Source: Puccinellia tenuiflora (taxonomy: Eukaryota > Streptophyta > Magnoliopsida > Poales > Poaceae). From it: a stretch of 64,000 nt of DNA. Under the pieces are notes generated by a model that ran no database searches, was not told the DNA's origin, and was given only the letters and a program-made list of their open reading frames with translations. Shown piece by piece: positions 11,058-21,256 of this stretch. The position numbers and the translations under genes are program-made. Each line of letters begins with the position of its first letter. The stretch's first letter is position 1. The stretch covers positions 434,001 to 498,000 of the forward strand of contig QRDG01000859.1 of the NCBI GenBank assembly GCA_012064385.1, read 5' to 3'.

Positions 11058-11285
11058 CATCCTGACTGTAGGAGACCTTAGTTAGCATGGGCGTTAGAAA
11101 GGAGTTACTCAAAAATATTTTCTAAAAACTATAAGGGAGTTGAGTATTTGCGAAAAAACTCATGCTTAATTCTCAACCCCTCTTATGTTACAAAAGCTAT
11201 GCCCCGTATAAATGTTACCTTTACTTACAGCTAAATTTTTTCACACTAATCATCTCACTAACTTAAAATTTTGCTTAAATTGTAG

Positions 11286-11720
11286 ATGGCACTCCACTTC
11301 ACCGAGTTTTTGCAAGTTAAGGAGAAGGGTCACCTCATGTTCAAGAAGGACTTGAACAAGTTGAGCGACATTTTGGGTTGCCCAGCTAATGAGTTTCGTG
11401 GAGCCCAGGTAGACATTCACGATCAGGGCAACCTGAGCTGGCTCATCGAGTCGTCTGTCCGGGGGAACTTTAAGTCCTCCCATTCCAAGATGATGTCCTT
11501 CACCACGATGGAGACCAGCTGGGACGACGGACTTTGTCGTGCCATGCAGAGGTTGCTGGCCTGACTCTGTGAGGAGCACAAGGAGGAGTTGGTGAATGTC
11601 GAGGGATTAACTCGACAGTGCCCCTCCTTGAGGGATTTGGGTTTATCGAGAACTTCATGACGTGGGTGACACCGACGGCTAACAAGGAAGACAGGGAATC
11701 GCCGGAGTTCGTACCCCCGG
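11286..11720 (+). pseudogene. Gag-like ORF of element B, broken
   Basis: From the ATG the frame reads MALHFTEFLQVKEKGHLMF and continues with ILGCPANEF and SWLIESSVRGNFK. I recall related short ORFs from Pooideae gypsy elements, but cannot name a domain. A TGA interrupts it at 11562-11564. A one-base shift near 11640 is needed to reach the continuation GFIENFMTWVTPTANKEDR. At 11720 it is cut by the LTR of the Tat element. The rest of element B is not visible. Confidence 0.6.
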
Positions 11721-12046
11721 TGAGGTAAAGCGATCTGTATTCTCTTGGTGAATTCTTTGCGTGTTACAAGGTTGCCGTAAGGGCTATGGTGGCGATGCGA
11801 TCTCTAGATCTCCCTCTACCCGGCGGCTCCTCCCAGCCTTTATAATAGGTTGGGTCTCGGGTATCCGCATCCGGGTAGGTTACAAGGTGTAGAGCGTACC
11901 CCTAACCCTAATTTGGCCCAACAAGGGACCTAGCGCTGCCCTTTTCATGGGCCTGGGCCTTCTTCCAGACGTGCTTGCTGACGAGCCTTTCGAGTAATGG
12001 ATACCGGGTACCCGACAGGTAGGACCTGATGACCATAACCATGTCA
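11721..12046 (-). mobile_element. 3' LTR (326 bp) of Tat element 1
   Basis: On the minus strand it begins TGACATGGTTATGG and ends CGCTTTACCTCA, with a TATA box (TATTATAAAGG, around 11839-11848). A purine tract (GACTCGGGGGTTAC) precedes it on the minus strand. The left flank is CCCGG; the other end of the element lies outside the window, so the duplication cannot be confirmed. The short LTR fits the RIRE2/Grande/Cinful group. Confidence 0.6.
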
Positions 12047-12060
12047 GTAACCCCCGAGTC
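12047..12060 (-). other. Polypurine tract of Tat element 1
   Basis: GACTCGGGGGTTAC on the minus strand, adjacent to the 3' LTR. It matches the usual place for plus-strand priming. Confidence 0.55.
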
Positions 12061-12166
12061 TTCAGGTGATTCGCAGAATCAGGTGGAGATTATAGTTCGA
12101 GTACCCGATCATTACATAGTTCTTTAACTAAGAAACCATTACACGAGCCCGGAAATAACATCGGAA

Positions 12167-12355
12167 AAAGGAGGTTCGTGGGGATATCCCTTTAGCGAGT
12201 CTGGAGTACTCGACAGTTCGAGTCCAGCTAACTACACTTGGACAAAACAGCGCTAAGCTACTTCGAGTTCGGGTACCCGGACCTGAACCCGGAAAGGCAA
12301 GCGAAGCCGGACTCAAGCTACTTACGGTCTTACAGAGTCTCGACTCTTGCATGGA
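12167..12355. repeat. Direct repeat, first copy
   Basis: Diverged direct repeat with the segment at 12423-12610, period about 256 bp. Shared landmarks are GTGGGGAT, AACAGC(G/A)CTAAG, AGTTCGGGT and AAATCTCGACTCTTGCA-like ends. It lies between the Tat 3' LTR and the antisense gene. Confidence 0.75.
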
Positions 12356-12422
12356 AAACACTTAACCAAGTCAGCCTATAAGTAAGCAGGGCTGAAACCC
12401 GAGTCCGGAAAAAACGTCGTAG

Positions 12423-12610
12423 CAGGTGGATTTGTGGGGATGATACTTAGTGAGCCTGGAGCACACAACGGATCGGGCCCAGTTAACTGCACTCGGGCAA
12501 AACAGCACTAAGTTACTTCAAGTTCGGGTCCCCGGACCCGAACTCGGAAAAGGCAAGTGTAGCCGGATTTATGCCGCTTGAGGTCTTACGAAATCTCGAC
12601 TCTTGCAATG
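12423..12610. repeat. Direct repeat, second copy
   Basis: Partner of the segment at 12167-12355. The pair lies 600-1100 bases upstream of the antisense gene start and could be part of its promoter region. From here to 13235 I see no ORF. Confidence 0.75.
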
Positions 12611-13235
12611 TGATGGGTACCCAACGCGTCCGTCAGGGTTTTCTTCACACCGTAAGCGTGGATATTTACTGGGTACTTCATAGTCTGAGGCGAGTCCCAG
12701 GCCAACGGAACGGATCCGTTGGTCTTACCTTCACATCGTGGACGTGGTATCCAGAGATCTGTTACCATCGAGGCAATCTGGGAAGATATAATTTGCCCAG
12801 GATGCGATTAACTGGAGCTTAGTCGAATGACCGTGAGTACGGTTCACGGGAAAGGAGCCGGAAGCCTTATGACGTCATAGACGACGTCGCCTCTGGGCAC
12901 ATTATTTGACATAGCTCTGCGACGGTTGCCAGAGCAAGACCACTTTACACGCCTGTTCAGTGGCGAATTGACCGCCCATTGCACAAAATACGGAGCGACA
13001 CCCTCGATTCCCGCGCTCGGCGGCGTAGTGGGAGCGGCGCTGGTTCATTTCCTGACCGACACGTGGACGGCTCGATGCGGGGCTAGAGACGCAACCGCAC
13101 GTCCAACATGGCCACGATCGCCGGCTATGGGCTTGATAAGGGGCGAAATCTCCAATGGAGTTCACTCCTGCTGCCATTCTTCTTCTTCTCCTTCCTCACG
13201 TTTTCCAATCTTCTTTTCTCCCGTACTCCTTCACC

Positions 13236-14159
13236 ATGGGCAAGAAGAGCAAGAGCGCCTCCAGCAACGTCACCGCGCCACCGAAGAGACTGAAGGGTGA
13301 TTGGGAGGTGTCCACCGTTCATGACCGCCATCTCGCCGGTCTGAGGGCTGATGGCCGCTTGCCGCCGGCGGCGAGCGGCAGAGTGCGATGCGCCGGGAAC
13401 GAGGTAACTCCTCCTCGCGCCGGCGAGCACGTCGTCTTCATGGACTTCCTGACGCGGGGCCTATCTTTTCCCCTCCATGATTTTGTCCGAGGCCTCCTGT
13501 ATGCCTATGGCGTGCAACTGCACGACCTTGCTCCAAACCGCGTCCTCCACATTGCCTGTTTCATTGTGCTTTGCGAATGTTTTCTGGGCGTGCATCTCCA
13601 TTGGGGACTGTGGCGCCACATCTTCTTCGTGAAGAAGCACACGGTTGCCCGACGTAGTTTGGCAACTAGAGGCTTCGGAATTCAGACTCGCAACGATGTC
13701 CCCTACTTCGACATCAAGCTGAGCGAATCCGTGCTAGGATGGAGGAAGCGCTAGTTTTACTTTGCTGTGGAAGGAGAGACACAAGTACCCGACTTCTCCC
13801 TCGAAGCTCAAGTGAAATCCAAGAGGACCTGGAGGCATGACCTGAGTCCTACGGAAGAAGCAGAGGCCAATGACCTCTTGTCCCGAGTTGCCTCTCTTTG
13901 TTCCGCACCTGGCAAGGAATTGACTGGGATGCAGCTTATCTGTACTTTTCTGAAGCGTCACGTCCAACCTCTTCAGGCGAGGGTCCATGGTATGTGGGAG
14001 TACTCTGGGCTTCAGGACCCGACAAGAACGTCTGCGGAGGAACTCTCCGCCAAGGAATTGGAGACACGAGTGCGCCAGATCACTCACCTCAAGAGAGATG
14101 ACTCCTTCGTCGAGTCCACTGCTACGACTCCTTTCAATAGCGAAAATCCCCTTCCCGAG
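13236..14159 (+). pseudogene. Antisense gene of Tat element 1, exon 1 (gypsy-type 'transposase 28' domain)
   Basis: Start chosen at the ATG reading MGKKSKSASS. Residues 66-133 (VFMDFLTRGLSFPLHDFV through HWGLWRHIFFVKK) match the domain known as putative gypsy-type transposon (PF04195), found in extra ORFs of grass Tat elements. Its biochemical role is unknown. Codon 173 is a TAG where family members usually have Trp (GWRKR then FYF). The frame then stays open to codon 308 and ends at a GAG/GTAACC donor. The gene reads opposite to the element's own gag-pol, as described for extra ORFs between pol and the 3' LTR in Grande and relatives. Confidence 0.7.
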
Positions 14160-14234
14160 GTAACCGAAGTTCCAAATCTGCTTGGTGCTTTTTCGACTTC
14201 ATAGACTCTTTGACGAGTATCCTTTTCCTTGCAG

Positions 14235-14921
14235 GGACATGTTGCCTTGACGTCGTATCCGACAATACCTTCGGGTAAAGCTCCGGTGGAGATGGACGAG
14301 CCTTCGGGTTCGGTGTCTGAAGCTCTTGTCGAGGAGTCTTCCGACGATGATGACGAAAACAGCTCTTCCCCCCGAGTCAGCGAAGGGGTCGGCCGAAAAT
14401 GGAGCCTCGAGTTTGCTGGCGAGAGCGCGGGTGCAGGGAAGGATGATCCTTCCAACGTGCCCGGTGCTTCTGTGGTTACCTCGGGTCCTACTCCTACTCT
14501 AGATTCGTCCGTTTTGGAGGACATGGAAGTGATAGACGCGGCTCCTCTGGCATATAACCTCCTCCACCGGCGAAGAAGCCTCGGGTGTCGACACAGTGGA
14601 ACATTTATGCCAAGGTGCCCGTGATCAATGTCGAGTGCGACATGTGAGGAACTTTTGTCCTTAACCCTGATACTTTTCTGCCTTTGTTGCGTCTTGTTTA
14701 GTCACCTGCTGTCTCTCTCAGGGATGATCCTGCTAGCGGCTCGCCTCCTCCTGCTAGCGGCTCGGCTCCTCCTGCTAGCGTCTCGGCTCCTCCTGCTGGC
14801 GGCTCGGCTCCTCCTGCTGATGGCTCGGCTCCTCCTGCTGACGGTTCTTCGGGTCTGCTTCCGAGGAGCGAAGGACACATGAAGTTCCGTCGAGTCCGCT
14901 GGGTTTATCCTTAGTAGCCCC
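14235..14921 (+). pseudogene. Antisense gene, exons 2 and 3 (acidic and PASGSAP-repeat region)
   Basis: The intron 14160-14234 (GT...TTGCAG) is in phase 0. Exon 2 reads GHVALTSYPTIPSGK, an acidic stretch (EESSDDDDENSSS) and a basic AKKPRVSTQ, which may be a nuclear signal. A one-base deletion near 14560 is needed to reach that basic part. A GTGAGG donor at 14644 and a TTGTTTAG acceptor ending at 14701 bound the next intron. Exon 3 encodes a Pro/Ala/Ser repeat built from 21-bp units and ends in a stop at about 14913, so a donor may have been lost. Confidence 0.5.
14729..14848 (+). repeat. 21-bp tandem repeat coding PASGSAP
   Basis: Nearly six copies of a CCTGCTAGCGGCTCGGCTCCT-type unit. It keeps frame and varies mostly at the third and fourth residues (SG, SV, GG, DG). 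Confidence 0.85.
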
Positions 14922-15002
14922 CAAGGCCGGGCGCAATTGTGTGCAATTGGGCGTGGGCTCTTACTTTGCCTTCTATCTTTTTACTGACCTTTTCCTTCAC
15001 AG

Positions 15003-15906
15003 CCCTATGTTCACAAGATGCTAGACTTGGCCTCGGAATATGTGTATATGGAGACAGAGAGGAACAATTTGCGGGAGACGCTTGCCAGCTCGCAAGGTAT
15101 TCTTTCTCCTTCATTGTTATATATGTCTTTGTCGTCCATATTTACTGTTCTGATTCTTTCTGAACCTTGCGGCTCTGCGTAGGGGCACTCAATACTGCGG
15201 TTACTGAGAATCAGAACCTTGCGTGCCGTGCTACCGATCTGGAAGCTCGGGTGGTCACACTTGAAAAGGAACTAGAGAGCTTGAAGAATCAGCGGGAAGA
15301 AGAGTCCCGGGAAACCTCCAAGCGTGATGAAGATTTGGCTGCCCAGGCGACTCTGCTAGCGACCTCCTTGTCGAGTAAGCTGTTTTGCTAAAGCTTACAT
15401 TGTTTTAACAAATGCAGTTGGCTAACTCGCTTTTCTGTGCAGGTGCTCTCGGCGTAAAGTTTGATATTGCTGGTCGTGAGCGCGTGGACTGTCTGTCGGA
15501 TGCCATATCTCTGGCGTGGGATTATGGCAATCGCGCTTGCGATCTGGTGGTGAAAGCCAGGGGTGTGTTCTCCTCAATCCTGAAAAGTATGTATCGTGAG
15601 GAAGAGAATGCACCCGAGACTTTCAATGACCTCATTGAGTCGTTCAGCGTAGAGGGCGACCCGCTCGGTGAGTTCAGCCGTGAACAGACCATCTGCGGTG
15701 CAGAGACTGTGCTATCACTCGCGATGGGGCATGGAGTTCAAGGTGACCTCAACAAGGTTACCTCGGAGTTTCCAAAGGGACCCGACGGCGTGGAGGTAGA
15801 CCTTCGACCCCTCCAACCCCGTGCGCGTAAGCTTGCGGAGCAGCTGTCGCAGATGCTGGAGCGGCAGGCCTGTACCCTCGACACGCCTGCTGCTCCTTCT
15901 TCTTAG
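15003..15906 (+). CDS. Antisense gene, exons 4-6 (coiled coil and C-terminal domain)
   Basis: Three exons with consistent phases: 15003-15096 (after CTTCACAG; PYVHKMLDLASEYVYMETER), 15183-15374 (after CTGCGTAG; a Leu/Glu/Lys coiled coil, ATDLEARVVTLEKELESLK) and 15443-15906 (after TGTGCAG; FDIAGRERVDCLSDAISLAW to PAAPSS, stop). Donors are GTATTC and GTAAGC. The phases join without a shift (CAA G/GG and A/GT). These exons are unbroken, unlike exons 1-3. Coiled-coil plus C-terminal domain is the usual layout of the PF04195 extra ORFs. Confidence 0.7.
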
Positions 15907-16237
15907 TTGTTTGGTCTTGTAATGTTCCTTTTATGCTTTGGACTTGTAAACTGTGTTAACCTTGGGAATCGATTCTGCTTTTGCCTGTATGTGAGTGTGT
16001 GTTGTCTCTTGGCGGGTTGTCGCGTGCGAGTGTATTGCTGTGTCCTTTGGGAGCAGCAACTAACTCGGGCTTTACCAGGCCAAATGGGAGATTTAACATT
16101 TTTGCTTGGCTTTGCTCTGCTTGTTCGTCAGGTTGGCATTCCCAACTCTCCGTCTGTTCCGCTAGGTTGCGATAAGCGGCCGCACATCCCCTCCAGTTCT
16201 GTGCCGCACATCCCCTCCAGTTCTGTTCCGTGGATTT
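15907..16237. other. Sequence downstream of the antisense gene
   Basis: Probably the 3' untranslated region. A 24-bp unit beginning CCGCACATCCCCTCCAG occurs twice in tandem from 16180. No ORF of note. Confidence 0.5.
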
Positions 16238-16468
16238 GTGTGGGAGCAACTTGAGGCGGGTGCCCGTTTTGCTTTTGCACTTTTTCTTATCCACCATCCA
16301 TACTTGGATTTGGAAAATATTTCAAGAGGGCCGCCTGCTGGTTTGGACTGGGAGAATACAACTTTGGATCCGTTTTATGCGGCTCCTGATGCACCCGCCA
16401 GAAACGTGGTTGCTCTTCTTGAAAGAGAAACTGCTGCAACTCTCCGTCAACAACATGCTGATCTGTAG
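16238..16468 (+). pseudogene. Possible detached C-terminal exon of the antisense gene family
   Basis: Open frame reading WEQLEAGARFAFALFLIHH, LDLENISRGPPAGLDW and NVVALLERETAA, then stop. It resembles the extreme C terminus of related extra ORFs, but it lies past the stop at 15906 and lacks a clear acceptor, so it may be an alternative last exon or a leftover. Confidence 0.35.
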
Positions 16469-16587
16469 CCCGAGTTGTCTCCTGTAAATTCCATGTACCT
16501 TTGTGTAGTTATGATGATTTGTGTGATTCTCCTTGTCTTCTTTACGGTGACTCATCGTCTGATTTGTCTCCTTTGCCGAGTTTGTTT

Positions 16588-17203
16588 CGAGTAGCTTTAT
16601 TTGGGGTGCAGCTCCCGAGCATCGGGTGCGACACAAGCTAAGTCATGCGGGAGGAGAGTTAGGTGAACTTTTCGAGTAACTTGTGAGGCGTAGCTCCCAA
16701 GCGTTGGGTGTGGCCCAAGCTAGGTCGACTCTTAGTACAGTCAAATGAATTTTTCGAGTAGCTTGTGGGGCGCAGCCCCCGAGCGTCGGGTGCAGCCCAA
16801 GCTAGGTAGACTCTTAGTAGAGTTAAATGAATTTTTCGAGTAGCTTGTGGGGAGCAGCCCCCGAGCGTCGGGTGCGGCCCAAGCTAGGTCGACTCTTAGT
16901 AGAGTTAAATGAATTTTTCGAGTAGCTTGTGGGGCGCAGCCCCCGAGCGTCGGGTGCGGCCCAAGCTAGGTCGAATCTTAGTAGAGTTAAATGAATTTTT
17001 CGAGTAGCTTGTGGGGCGCAGCCCCCGAGCGTTGGGTGCGGCCCAAGCTAGGTCGACTCTTAGTAGAGTTAAATGAATTTTTGCTGTAGCTTGTGGGGCG
17101 CAGCCCCCGAGTGTCGGGTGCGGCACAAGCTAGGTCGACTCTTAGTAGAGTTAAATGAATTTTTCGAGTAGCTTGTGAGGCGCAGCCCCCGAGCGTCGGG
17201 TGT
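16588..17203. repeat. 82-bp tandem repeat array, left part
   Basis: About seven and a half units with period 82 (unit starts at 16673, 16755, 16837, 16919, 17001, 17083, 17165). Each contains CGAGTAGCTTGTGGGGCGCA, the pair CCCCCGAGCGTCGGG and a TTAAATGAATTTTT run. The left units are more diverged. The array is split at 17203 by the 10.7-kb insertion and resumes at 27937. It lies between pol and the antisense gene. Confidence 0.95.
17199..17203. repeat. Target-site duplication GGTGT, left
   Basis: Identical to 27932-27936 on the other side of the insertion. Confidence 0.9.
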
Positions 17204-17677
17204 TGTAGCGCCCCGACCCCGGAATTATACAAAGAGGCTATGTAACCCACAAGCTATGCTACACAACCGAAGGGCATGGGATTACCGCTCCCACGCAATA
17301 CTCCGATCATGCCATAACACTGGCATAGCTATCAATGTATAATAAAGAGATCAAGACTTGTGGAACAACTGGCACATCACAGACTCTACGACACAAAAGT
17401 TCATATAGCAACTCATATATGAGAAAGATACAAATAGCAAAACAAGGGTCACAGACCCATCATCACATCAAGCGGAAGCGAATTAGTGTTGTCTAACAAC
17501 AAGATCCCAAAATAGGGCCTAAGAGGCCTACAGATAAACATAACCCAGCCAGCTTGTTCCGACGTCCCAAGCTGCCACCTGGGAACCCAGACTACTCGTC
17601 GATGTCCACGAAGAACCCACCTATCTGCTCGGTGTCATCCTCCTATGAAACAAATTAATAAGAAGCAAAGAGAGACT

Positions 17678-17692
17678 GAGTACGACGTACTC
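17678..17692 (-). other. Second LTR hairpin, family A form
   Basis: GAGTAC-GAC-GTACTC: same stem as family B but a 3-base loop. Equivalent positions in other A copies are near 24347 (one arm mutated), 33238, 43388 and 60208. Confidence 0.65.
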
Positions 17693-18027
17693 TCAAGTTT
17701 AGTAGGGCGATATAGCCCCAATGATGACAGAGGCTCTAAAGTTGTATACTGTTTATTTTGCATAAAGCTAGTTTTCATTTAAAAGGACATAACTGACCCA
17801 GGGCATCGACTACTTAGAAGATTTTTCATAAAAGGGATAAGAGAGTAACGTTTTCCTTCGGTTCTCATCGAACCTGCTTGTAACCAGAATCATCACTCGT
17901 CACCACCAAGGCACTCCCTCGAATCACCCTCGAGGAAATGAACCTTTATCACACATTGATTATGCAACCTCTAGATGCCAATTAATTAAAAGGTTCAGGT
18001 TCTCTATGATCTTATCGTCTATTCCCA

Positions 18028-18083
18028 AGTCGTCCATAACCGCGGACATGGCTTTTCGAAAAGATTTAACCCTGCAGGGGTGT
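18028..18083 (-). other. Three-hairpin LTR cassette, family A copy 1 (3' LTR)
   Basis: On the minus strand: P1 CCC-TGCA-GGG, P2 CTTTTCGAAAAG, P3 GTCC and GGAC around an 8-base loop. The copy in the 5' LTR is at 24695-24750. Confidence 0.7.
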
Positions 18084-21000
18084 ACTACTTTACCCATTGG
18101 TACCGTCCGGCTCGCCTAGTTAGCTCTCTTCCGGGGAAAGCTAGCAAGTGGGAGCAGTTAAACCTTTACCTCGCGTGAGACTATCCAAGGGCCATCAGTG
18201 GCGACATGGCAAGTTTTCCCAGCCTATTTCAGCCCCTGCCCCCATCGCCACATCCTAAACACCACCACACACACCCCATCTTCGCGCCATCATCCACCTG
18301 CAAAGCACACGCAAATGGAAAGCGCAAATCTAGAGGAGCCTTGGATACTCCCGCACAAGTTATTCAGTTAGTAAGGCGCCCATACACCCACCAATGGCAG
18401 CACGCTCGTCTTGGTTCAAGAGGTAAAGAACTCGCACCTAGGGGCAAGAATGAGGCAAAACACCATCCCCGATGGCAACTCATCCAAGCCTTCTTAGCAT
18501 TTTAATTAAGCATCACCAGTAACCACCATGTCCGAGTCATTCCATCAACATCATCATTATGGAATTTAATCAACGGACATAACTAGCATTCTACTAAGCA
18601 TGGCTAAGCATAGCTAAGCATATATAAACAACAATTATATCTTCGTCTCCGGCCATCACATCAAACCTAGGGTTCATAGGTAGGGATACATGTATTGGTT
18701 CGGGAAAAAACATGCATACATAGGAGACACTAGTATTGACCAAAAGTTGACATAGAATCGAATGCAATATTATGATGGATAAAATAAGTTTATAAAACAA
18801 TACTATGCTAGATGCCAAGAAGGTTAGGTTATCTCTTGCCTTGCTGCCGGGGCGTGTAGTACGGCTCGTCGGGGTAGGTAGGGTTAACCTCGACTCCGGA
18901 ATCTATCGATACCCAAAATAATAACAAAGGAACAAAATAAATAACATGAAGGCAAAGTGCAATGCACAATCACATGATGATATGACTAGTTTATGCAAGG
19001 ATATCATCATTTAGTTTGTCTAAAAATTAGATGGAGTTCCAAATAATTAGTGCAATTATCTGGAAACAACCCCATATTTATCTTAGTGACCACATTATTT
19101 ATAAATTATTACATTACAAAAGATGTGGCTTAAATATGCATGAAAGTGACATTATTAGATAGGTATTGTTCTCCTGATCATTTTGGTACTTCGTTTGCAA
19201 TTTTTTGATTAACGGTGAAGAAATGGCGATTTAAATGGTTATTTAATTTAAATCATTTTAACCAATTCCAAAAGGACATCAAAGGGAAAATTGGCTTCAT
19301 GCTGTGAAATTAACATAACCAAACAGCCCTTAAGTTGCTGATCATTTTGGGCTATTAAACATAATTTTTGAGTCATTAATTATCAAGTCATGAATTTCCC
19401 AAAATGTGATTTAAATCTGCCATTTTACTCAATTATTATAAATAGCACAAAAATTAATTCTACAATTTTCTCAAATGGCATAAACTTGTAGTTCATTGTC
19501 TAGTGAACATTTTGATACCTTATTCATAATTTTTGGATAAGTATTTTTCAAGTTATGAATTTTCTAAACATTGATTTAATTCTGCCATTTTAGTATTTAT
19601 TAATTAAAGGCAATTTAAATATTTTATTTGACCATGGAATGGGTACTAATAGGTAGATATTCTTTTTCTAAGCATTTTGGTATATTGTTTGCAATTTTCT
19701 GAGTTGTGGTTCAAAAGTTATGCAATTTCAAAGTTTGAAACAAATTCTGTCTTTTATTTAAATCCAGAGAAAAATAACCGAATCGTTTTTCACCCAGGCC
19801 CGAGCTAGCCACAGAGACTGACGGCTGGGTCCAGGCGCCACGCTGGCTGCCACGCTGGCACGGCGGCCCACGGGTCGGTTTGACCCCGGGACGATGCCAA
19901 GACCGGCGCGAGCGCGGCGGTGACCGCCGGCACGGCCGTGCATGGAGGCGACGCTACGGGGCGATCTAGCCCTAACGGAGATTATGGGCGAGCTCTACGC
20001 GACGAGGCGAACTAGGCGGCGGAGACGCGTGACCATTTGGTCATCGGAGCGAGGCGTACGTCGGCGACAGGCGGCCGACGGCGGGCTCAGGCGACATCGG
20101 CGAACTACGGAGAGAGGGGGTGAACGAAGATGTCCAGGAGGACCAGCGGCTTCCCTCGTTGCGTGTACGTGCTCGTCGGAGGCAGAGGAGGACTGCAACG
20201 GCGGCAATCAGCCCGGCGGTCGTCGGTCGGAGTCGGGGAAGCAGAGGGCGATGACGGCGAACCCCGGTGTCCCGGCACGATTCAGCAGGCGAGGAAGGAG
20301 AGGAGGTAGCGGTGGAGCTAGCGGTGCCTTCGGCTTGCCCTGAGGCGGTCGGGATCGATGGCGATGCGGCGACGGCTCAGCTAGGTTGCGGCCATGGTGC
20401 CGTTAGGGTTTCCTGCAGAGGGCGGGAAAAGAGAGGGGAGAGAGCAGGGCGTCGCGGGGGCTTCTTATCCTCCATTGGGGGGCCATGGAGCGAGGGGGGG
20501 ACCGGAGCGCGGCGTGTGGGGACGAGGGCGTCGGCGGCATGGCGACAGTGGCGCCACTGTTGCCACAGGGAAGAAGGTGGTTTTCCAAAAACCCCCTCGA
20601 CTCAAAATAATTTAATTACAACTTAGTCCAGCAGCCATTTTAGGATTTAAATTGAGGTACTTAAACATTGTTATAAAATCTGCCAAAATTCATGTAACCT
20701 CCCAATGACATGAAGAAGCTCCACAAAAATTGGTGTTGCAAAATAAAATGTTTTGAACACCAATTGTTCATAGGGTTTACAAAATGGCATTTTTGATCAA
20801 ATGCAAAAATCCATTTAGTTGGGGTATTTAAACATTTTCAAAATAAGTGGAAATATTCATGGAGGCTCCCAACATAATAATGAAGCTCCCCATAATTTTG
20901 TTTTGAATTTTTGATAGGTTGAACTTGGATTCAAAATTAAAAATGTGGTTAAACCAATTCTAAATTCCAAATTCTTATTTCTTTGCTTGTCAAGAAATTG

Positions 21001-21256
21001 CCTTTGGCAAATATTTATAAAATGTATTCTTGGAACTTCCTGGACAAATTGGAAATTTCAGAATAATTTTGTTTCACCAATTTGAGCAATTTAATTAAGG
21101 TTGGAGATTTTTGGGATTGCATTTGCTTCCTTTCAATGCTTTCCAATCTTGCTTTATTTTAAACTAGCAATTTAAATGGATGCCGTGATGCAATGTTGCA
21201 AAGCAAAAAGTGAAAATTTGGCCCATAGTTTTGGGTACCAAACTGGGGCTGTTACA

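Larger units (their letters stand above)
8372..11285 (+). other. Candidate leader intron of element B
   Basis: CTCTAG/GTGAGC at the end of the GC-rich island is a good donor. TTAAATTGTAG directly before the gag-like ATG at 11286 is a good acceptor. Splicing them would remove the rest of the LTR and the primer site and join the leader exon to the ORF. This is inference; no transcript evidence is available. Confidence 0.4.
17204..21256 (-). mobile_element. 3' LTR of the non-autonomous family A element
   Basis: Minus-strand start TGTAACAGCCCCAG and end GGGGCGCTACA. It carries a GC-rich island (19.79-20.6 kb), the hairpin cassette (18032-18079) and the second hairpin (17678-17692). AT-rich stretches around the island show no ORF. 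A short GGATAAGAAG in the island is the TATA-like candidate. Confidence 0.9.

Noticed and set aside
16588..17203. CRISPR-like array
   Set aside because: The 82-bp units are direct tandem repeats without unique spacers, in a plant retroelement.
19942..20626. Small plus-strand ORFs in the GC-rich island of LTR A
   Set aside because: They read against the element, change between LTR copies by frameshifts, and resemble no protein.
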